Source: Myxococcales bacterium 68-20 (GTDB lineage Bacteria > Myxococcota_A > Polyangia > Polyangiales > Polyangiaceae). Taken from it: DNA of 32,225 nucleotides. Both the position numbers and the translations under genes were made by a program. Of the stretch, positions 31,617 to 32,225 are shown piece by piece. The stretch's first letter is position 1, and each line of letters starts with the position of its first letter. A model generated the notes under the pieces. It was not told where the DNA came from. It ran no database searches and saw nothing but the letters and a program-made list of their open reading frames with translations. The stretch is from NCBI GenBank assembly GCA_001899635.1, contig MKVQ01000047.1, forward strand, positions 1 through 32,225, given 5' to 3'.

Positions 31617-32225
31617 GTGCCCGACCAACGGCTTGCGATTTGCGCGCTCTGCATGGCGCTGTTTTCGATCTGCCGTCGATGCGATCGAGGCAACGTCTAC
31701 TGTGGAATCGGTTGCCGTCGCACCGCTCGTAGCGCGGCCTCTCGCGAGGCCCGGAGGCGTCATCGTCGGTCGGAGGAAGGCCGGCTCGATCACCGGGACC
31801 ACGAGCGCGCCCGCCGGGCCCGGCGTCGGCGCGTGGGGGATCCGGGTCCCGGGAAGTTGACCTCGTCGACGATGCTCGACGAGCCCGATCTCGCGCGCGT
31901 CTCCATGGCGGAGTCCGACGTCTCGACGGGCCAGGTCAACGATGAGCGACACGATCACGGTCACAATCGCGCCGGAGCCCGACCGGGTTCGGGTGCTGGC
32001 GACGACACCGTCGCACGACCTTCTGCAAGCGATTCTCGGCCCGATACGGACAGCGCACCCACGAGCGGTGGCGACCTTGCTCGAAGGTCTCGCCCTTTGG
32101 CATCAGCGCCCGCTGTCCGTTGTGCTCGCTGCGGACGACACGGACGATGGCACCGCCTTGGGCCTCTGCGACGCCCTCGGAGACGGGCGGACGCTGCACT
32201 ACGAAGTCGGCCTCGCGTTCCCGGA
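31617..32225 (+). CDS. Cys-cluster protein of the mobile-element-associated type (no stop in window)
   Basis: From GTG 31617 the frame encodes C-A-L-C-M-A-L-F-S-I-C-R-R-C-D-R-G-N-V-Y-C-G-I-G-C, then R-E-A-R-R-R-H-R-R-S-E-E-G-R-L-D-H-R, a pattern I remember from small proteins beside transposases in myxobacteria. The frame is open upstream to 31503 with no usual start codon, and downstream to the window edge with no stop. From 31942 it runs through another convincing gene in a different phase. It still encodes a C-A-R-C-G-R knuckle there, so either the overlap is real, the stop was lost, or a frameshift occurred. Confidence 0.45.
   Translation, partial: MPDQRLAICALCMALFSICRRCDRGNVYCGIGCRRTARSAASREARRRHRRSEEGRLDHRDHERARRARRRRVGDPGPGKLTSSTMLDEPDLARVSMAESDVSTGQVNDERHDHGHNRAGARPGSGAGDDTVARPSASDSRPDTDSAPTSGGDLARRSRPLASAPAVRCARCGRHGRWHRLGPLRRPRRRADAALRSRPRVPG
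31942..32225 (+). CDS. Partial ORF, accessory gene of a mobile element (runs off the window)
   Basis: ATG 31942 with AGGT five bases upstream. The visible 94 codons have strongly coding third positions and read S-D-T-I-T-V-T-I-A-P-E-P-D-R-V-R-V-L-A, then H-P-R-A-V-A-T-L-L-E-G-L-A-L-W-H. I recall similar small proteins ('A-P-x-P-D-R-V-R-V-L-A … L-L-E-G-L-A-L-W') among accessory ORFs of myxobacterial insertion elements. Function unknown. No signal peptide. The 3' end is beyond the window, as would be any transposase. Confidence 0.62.
   Translation, partial: MSDTITVTIAPEPDRVRVLATTPSHDLLQAILGPIRTAHPRAVATLLEGLALWHQRPLSVVLAADDTDDGTALGLCDALGDGRTLHYEVGLAFP

Larger units (their letters stand above)
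29460..32225. mobile_element. Decayed tRNA-linked accessory region
   Basis: From the tRNA 3' end to the window end lie a dead tyrosine recombinase, a small zinc-ribbon gene, a broken sigma gene and two frames like those carried by insertion elements, with poor coding density between them. This is the pattern of an old integration at the tRNA. No second copy of the tRNA 3' end was seen in the window, so the right boundary is unknown. Confidence 0.45.

Noticed and set aside
30339-31964. A single 541-codon minus-strand gene covering the whole interval
   Set aside because: Only two pieces look like protein, and they belong to different families (a sigma region and a zinc ribbon). The frame is open by chance between them.

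Overview
The window is GC-rich, and its genes end most codons in G or C. Recurrent traits point to a myxobacterium of the Polyangiales type (Myxococcota): many lipoprotein signals, Cys-rich '[13 protein letters not shown]' repeats, an exported RCC1-propeller lipoprotein, an ECF-sigma/TPR/barrel gene triad and Ala/Pro-rich TonB-like proteins. This placement is inference from gene content; there is no rRNA or marker gene to settle it.

Layout. (1) 1-3100: a small lipoprotein, a nitronate monooxygenase, an exported alpha/beta hydrolase and, convergent, folB. (2) 3100-3890: a poorly coding stretch with an AT-rich island and a terminator-like hairpin. (3) 3893-6734: an ECF sigma factor, a membrane-anchored TPR protein overlapping it, and a secreted barrel-like protein, apparently one operon. 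(4) 7178-14473: five plus-strand envelope or regulatory genes: a Cys-rich repeat lipoprotein, a TonB/AgmX-like protein, an anchored Cys-rich protein, a 932-aa AsmA-like protein and a stand-alone double-ACT protein. (5) 14532-18016, minus strand: mgtE, an RCC1 lipoprotein overlapping it, and an exported pirin, probably one transcript. (6) 18057-21723: an amicyanin-like cupredoxin lipoprotein, a Cys-rich lipoprotein with a sulfatase-modifying-factor fold, and an aldo/keto-reductase homologue lacking all four catalytic residues. (7) 21733-27442, minus strand: two sulfatase-superfamily proteins joined by an ATGA overlap, preceded by a YkgJ-type Cys-cluster protein. (8) 27502-29197: a MEMO1-family protein with a PqqD-like N-terminal region, and a small C2HC zinc-finger protein.

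(9) 29388-32225 differs in character. A tRNA-Gly(GCC) with a clear promoter and a terminator is followed by a dead tyrosine recombinase (one in-frame amber codon, N-terminus missing), a small zinc-ribbon gene, a frameshifted and 5'-truncated ECF sigma relic, and two plus-strand frames resembling the accessory ORFs of myxobacterial insertion elements. This looks like the scar of an element integrated at the tRNA and later invaded again. The partner attachment repeat was not found inside the window.

Most of the core region is envelope biology: lipoproteins, membrane-anchored hydrolases and ion transport. I do not see a clear new defence or biosynthetic system. The best leads are the tandem Thr-type sulfatase-like pair, the tetrad-less reductase, the PqqD-MEMO protein and the overlapping open frames at the right edge.
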